A stretch of DNA of 6,537 bases, from contig JALHFX010000106.1 in NCBI GenBank assembly GCA_022837595.1, forward strand, positions 1 to 6,537, in the 5' to 3' direction. Under the pieces are notes generated by a model. The model saw nothing but the letters and a program-made list of their open reading frames with translations. It ran no database searches and was not told the origin of the DNA. The stretch is from Propionibacterium sp. (GTDB taxonomy: Bacteria; Actinomycetota; Actinomycetes; Propionibacteriales; Propionibacteriaceae). Below are positions 4,678 through 6,537 of this stretch, one piece after another. A program made the translations under genes and the position numbers. Each line of letters begins with the position of its first letter. Within the stretch, counting starts at the first letter, position 1.

Positions 4678-6225
4678 ATGGCTGATCGTGGACACCTCTT
4701 CGTCGTACAGGCCGACCTGACCCGGCTCGCCGCCGACGCGTTCCTGATCCCCTGCGACAGCGACCTGAGCATTAGCGGCACCTGGCGGCCATTCGTCGAG
4801 CCCGGCGCCCCCGCCCAAGCCAAGCGGGACTGGTTCCGCCCCGAAGGCGTCCACCTCGACAATGGCGTCGCCGTCCTGCCGGACCCCACCCCGAAGGACG
4901 CCACCCCCGACCAGGTCGTGGGCCTGCGGGTGCTGGTCGACTCCGTCGGCGTCGACAGCATCCCCGCCATGGTGGAGCGGTCCCTGGAGGCCGTGCGCCG
5001 CGCGGCCTCCGAGACGGTCATTCACGGTGGCCGGGAACTCCCCCTGGTGTCGATGCCCATCCTCGGCGTGGGCCAGGGCAAGTTCCCGGGACGACGAGCC
5101 GAGGCGGTCCGCGAATTAGTCACTCAACTGCTCGACTTCGTCGCCACCCATCCGATCGACGTGGCTCTCACCCTGCAGCGCACCGCCGACTTCGCTGCCG
5201 CCCAGTGGGAACGCCACCGAGTCACCCGGGAACTTGGCACCAACTGCTGGCCCGAACTCACCCCCGAACAACTGACTCTGGGGGACAATCTCGGCGTGAA
5301 GGCGGCCCATGGCGAACTGTCGGTGTTCGCCGGTGCCGGGGTGAGCCGTCCGGTCGGCCTGCCCAGTTGGAACCGGCTGCTCCAAGACCTGTCGCCGAAC
5401 CGGACGCTCACGTTCACCAAGGCCACCGACTACCCCCAGCTCGCCCAAGACCTTGGCCGGCCCGACCTCAACGACGAGGTGGCCAAGCGGCTCACCACCC
5501 GCAAGCACGCCCTCGGTCACGCCCTCCTGCTCGACTTGCGCACCCCGTCCCTGGTGACCACGAACTACGACCCCTGCCTGGAGAACGCTGCCGACGTCAT
5601 CCACCAGAACCCGTCCCTGCGGGTCATCACACGCCAGTTGGCCGTCGGTGGAAGCCCCTGGCTGCTCAAACTCCACGGCGACGTGGCCCACCCCAAGACG
5701 ATCGTGCTGACCCGGGCCCAGTACAACGCCCTGAAGGACGAGTACCCCGCCCTGCACGGCGTGGTGCAGACGCTGATGCTGACCAGCCATCTACTGTTCG
5801 TCGGCTTCGGGTTCGCCGACGACGACTTCCTCAACATGTCAAAGGCCGTCCAGAAGGTGCGGGCCCTCGCCACCGACCTCCCCGAGGACGCCCACGCCGG
5901 CACCGCCATCGGACTCTGCCGCACCGACCGCCAGCAGCGGTACAGCGAACTCGACTACCACCACCTACGCACCGACGACGACCTGACCAAAGCCGCCCGC
6001 CAACTCGAGATCCTCCTCGACCGAGTCGCCTGGCGCAGCCAGATCGCCGGACGCGGCCGCGCCAGCTACCTCCTCGACCACGACTACCAGCAGGACGCCA
6101 CCGACGCCGACCGCGTCCTGGCCGAAGCCCTCAACTCCCTGCGAGCCAAGCAGCCCGAATGGAGCGACAGCGCCGGCGCCCGAGCGGTGCGTGAACTCAT
6201 GGACGAACTCGGCTGGCGAGCGTAG
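4678..6225 (+). CDS. SIR2-like NAD-binding protein with a divergent macro-like N-terminal domain
   Basis: The product is 515 residues. Residues 211-400 are a SIR2-fold domain with FAGAGVS (217-223) and GLPSW (227-231) for NAD binding, TTNYD (294-298), KLHGD (331-335, candidate catalytic His333 with Asn296) and VGFGFADDDF (375-384). This pattern is that of the SIR2-like NADases of bacterial defence proteins rather than classical zinc-binding protein deacylases, since no CxxC zinc motif is present. Residues 6-175 look macro-like: FVVQADLTRLAADAFLIPCD resembles the gDITxLxxDAIVNAAN strand-helix-strand, LPLVSMPILGVGQGKFPGRR resembles the later iaxPxigtGxxGxP segment, and DVALTLQRTADFAAAQ the final strand and helix. 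The usual asparagines and glycine loop are altered, so catalysis is doubtful but binding of an ADP-ribose-like ligand is possible. Residues 400-515 are helical and of unknown function. It is the last operon gene; ATG 4678 sits 12-14 bases after GGAGGAG, which is longer than usual. Confidence 0.88.
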   Translation: MADRGHLFVVQADLTRLAADAFLIPCDSDLSISGTWRPFVEPGAPAQAKRDWFRPEGVHLDNGVAVLPDPTPKDATPDQVVGLRVLVDSVGVDSIPAMVERSLEAVRRAASETVIHGGRELPLVSMPILGVGQGKFPGRRAEAVRELVTQLLDFVATHPIDVALTLQRTADFAAAQWERHRVTRELGTNCWPELTPEQLTLGDNLGVKAAHGELSVFAGAGVSRPVGLPSWNRLLQDLSPNRTLTFTKATDYPQLAQDLGRPDLNDEVAKRLTTRKHALGHALLLDLRTPSLVTTNYDPCLENAADVIHQNPSLRVITRQLAVGGSPWLLKLHGDVAHPKTIVLTRAQYNALKDEYPALHGVVQTLMLTSHLLFVGFGFADDDFLNMSKAVQKVRALATDLPEDAHAGTAIGLCRTDRQQRYSELDYHHLRTDDDLTKAARQLEILLDRVAWRSQIAGRGRASYLLDHDYQQDATDADRVLAEALNSLRAKQPEWSDSAGARAVRELMDELGWRA

Positions 6226-6274
6226 GCCCATCGCCTCCGGGCGACGGACCACGCCCCAGCCCACCCGTGAACCG

Positions 6275-6537
6275 CTACCACGGCTCCATGCCCTTGAAGC
6301 CCATGACGTGGCCGTAGAAGATATCGTCGGTCGGCGGCGAGGTCCTGGGCCTCGTCGACGATGTTCGCGTCGAACTGCTCGGTGTGGGTGAGCGCCGACG
6401 CCACCCCGGCCATCCGGCGGGGCAGGTCGACCTCCCAGAAGTCGGAGTCGTCCCGTAACCCAAAGTCGGTGACGCCCCAGCGGCGTCCCCGATCCTCGAA
6501 CGTGGCAACGAACGCGCGCCACCTGGACGCCGACCCC
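6275..6537 (-). pseudogene. Remnant of a superfamily I (UvrD-like) DNA helicase, 5' end outside the window
   Basis: Read on the minus strand from the right edge, one frame gives RWRAFVATFEDRGRRWGVTD, then DFWEVDLPRRM and FDANIVDEAQD. DEAQD (6356-6342) is the Walker B motif of SF1 helicases, and the preceding residues look like the region between Walker A and B. Only 40 bases later a different frame reads YGHVMGFKGMEPW and stops at TAG 6277-6275. FKGME (within 6301-6284) resembles the KGLE motif near the end of these helicases, which normally lies 150 or more residues after DEAQD. The simplest reading is an internal deletion that also changed the frame, leaving an inactive gene. The N-terminal Walker A would lie beyond the window. 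It is convergent with the SIR2 gene, 49 bases away, and may mark the edge of a neighbouring element. Confidence 0.65.

Noticed and set aside
5205..6194. 329-codon plus-strand open frame overlapping the SIR2 gene
   Set aside because: It is arginine/proline-rich and out of frame with the clearly conserved SIR2 motifs.
6231..6244. Hairpin TCGCC-TCCG-GGCGA just after the SIR2 stop, as a terminator
   Set aside because: The stem is only five pairs and no T run follows. Such short GC hairpins are expected by chance in DNA of this composition.

Overview
The window has high GC content, strong G/C bias at third codon positions, GTG starts and actinobacterial protein families, so it most likely comes from a member of the Actinomycetota (Streptomyces- or Micromonospora-like). 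It looks like an accessory island, with several damaged genes around a compact gene cluster.

Layout. (1) 2-349, + strand: the 3' end of a DUF6036-type nucleotidyltransferase-like gene that enters from the left edge. (2) 350-838: about 490 bases with no convincing intact gene. It holds a perfect 17-base tandem duplication and one possible coding remnant. (3) 839-1528, - strand: a NrtR-family regulator, made of a Nudix domain with an intact Nudix box and a C-terminal winged helix. (4) 1529-1618: a short AT-rich divergent promoter region with a striking inverted repeat that covers a TTGACA -35 box. (5) 1619-6225, + strand: a tightly packed run of five genes. They are an ADP-ribosylglycohydrolase fused to a C-terminal tyrosine/dual-specificity phosphatase domain (broken by a frameshift near 2039), a 109-residue protein of unknown function (start overlaps the previous stop), a 353-residue YbjN/CesT-like (TY-Chap-type) chaperone-like protein, a 65-residue protein of unknown function (broken by a shift at a C run), and a 515-residue protein with a divergent macro-like N-terminus and a SIR2-like NAD-binding domain. 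(6) 6275-6537, - strand, convergent: remains of a superfamily I (UvrD-like) helicase. Its Walker B motif and a C-terminal KGME motif are only about 14 codons apart and in different frames.

How the genes may work together. Four recognisable parts share one small-molecule theme. The SIR2 domain would bind and probably cleave NAD+. The macro-like domain resembles ADP-ribose binders. The ADP-ribosylglycohydrolase would remove ADP-ribose from targets. The divergent regulator belongs to a family whose known ligand is ADP-ribose. I infer an NAD+/ADP-ribose-responsive module in which the regulator represses the operon through the palindromic region until ADP-ribose or a related molecule changes. SIR2-type NADases are known effectors in anti-phage systems (Thoeris ThsA, DSR1, SIR2-HerA), and chaperone-like proteins of this type occur in predicted bacterial conflict operons, so a defence role is plausible but unproven. 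Two genes in the operon carry frameshifts of the same sense. Either the locus is decaying or the sequence has two base errors in GC-rich runs. All motifs around both shifts are intact, which leaves the second explanation open.
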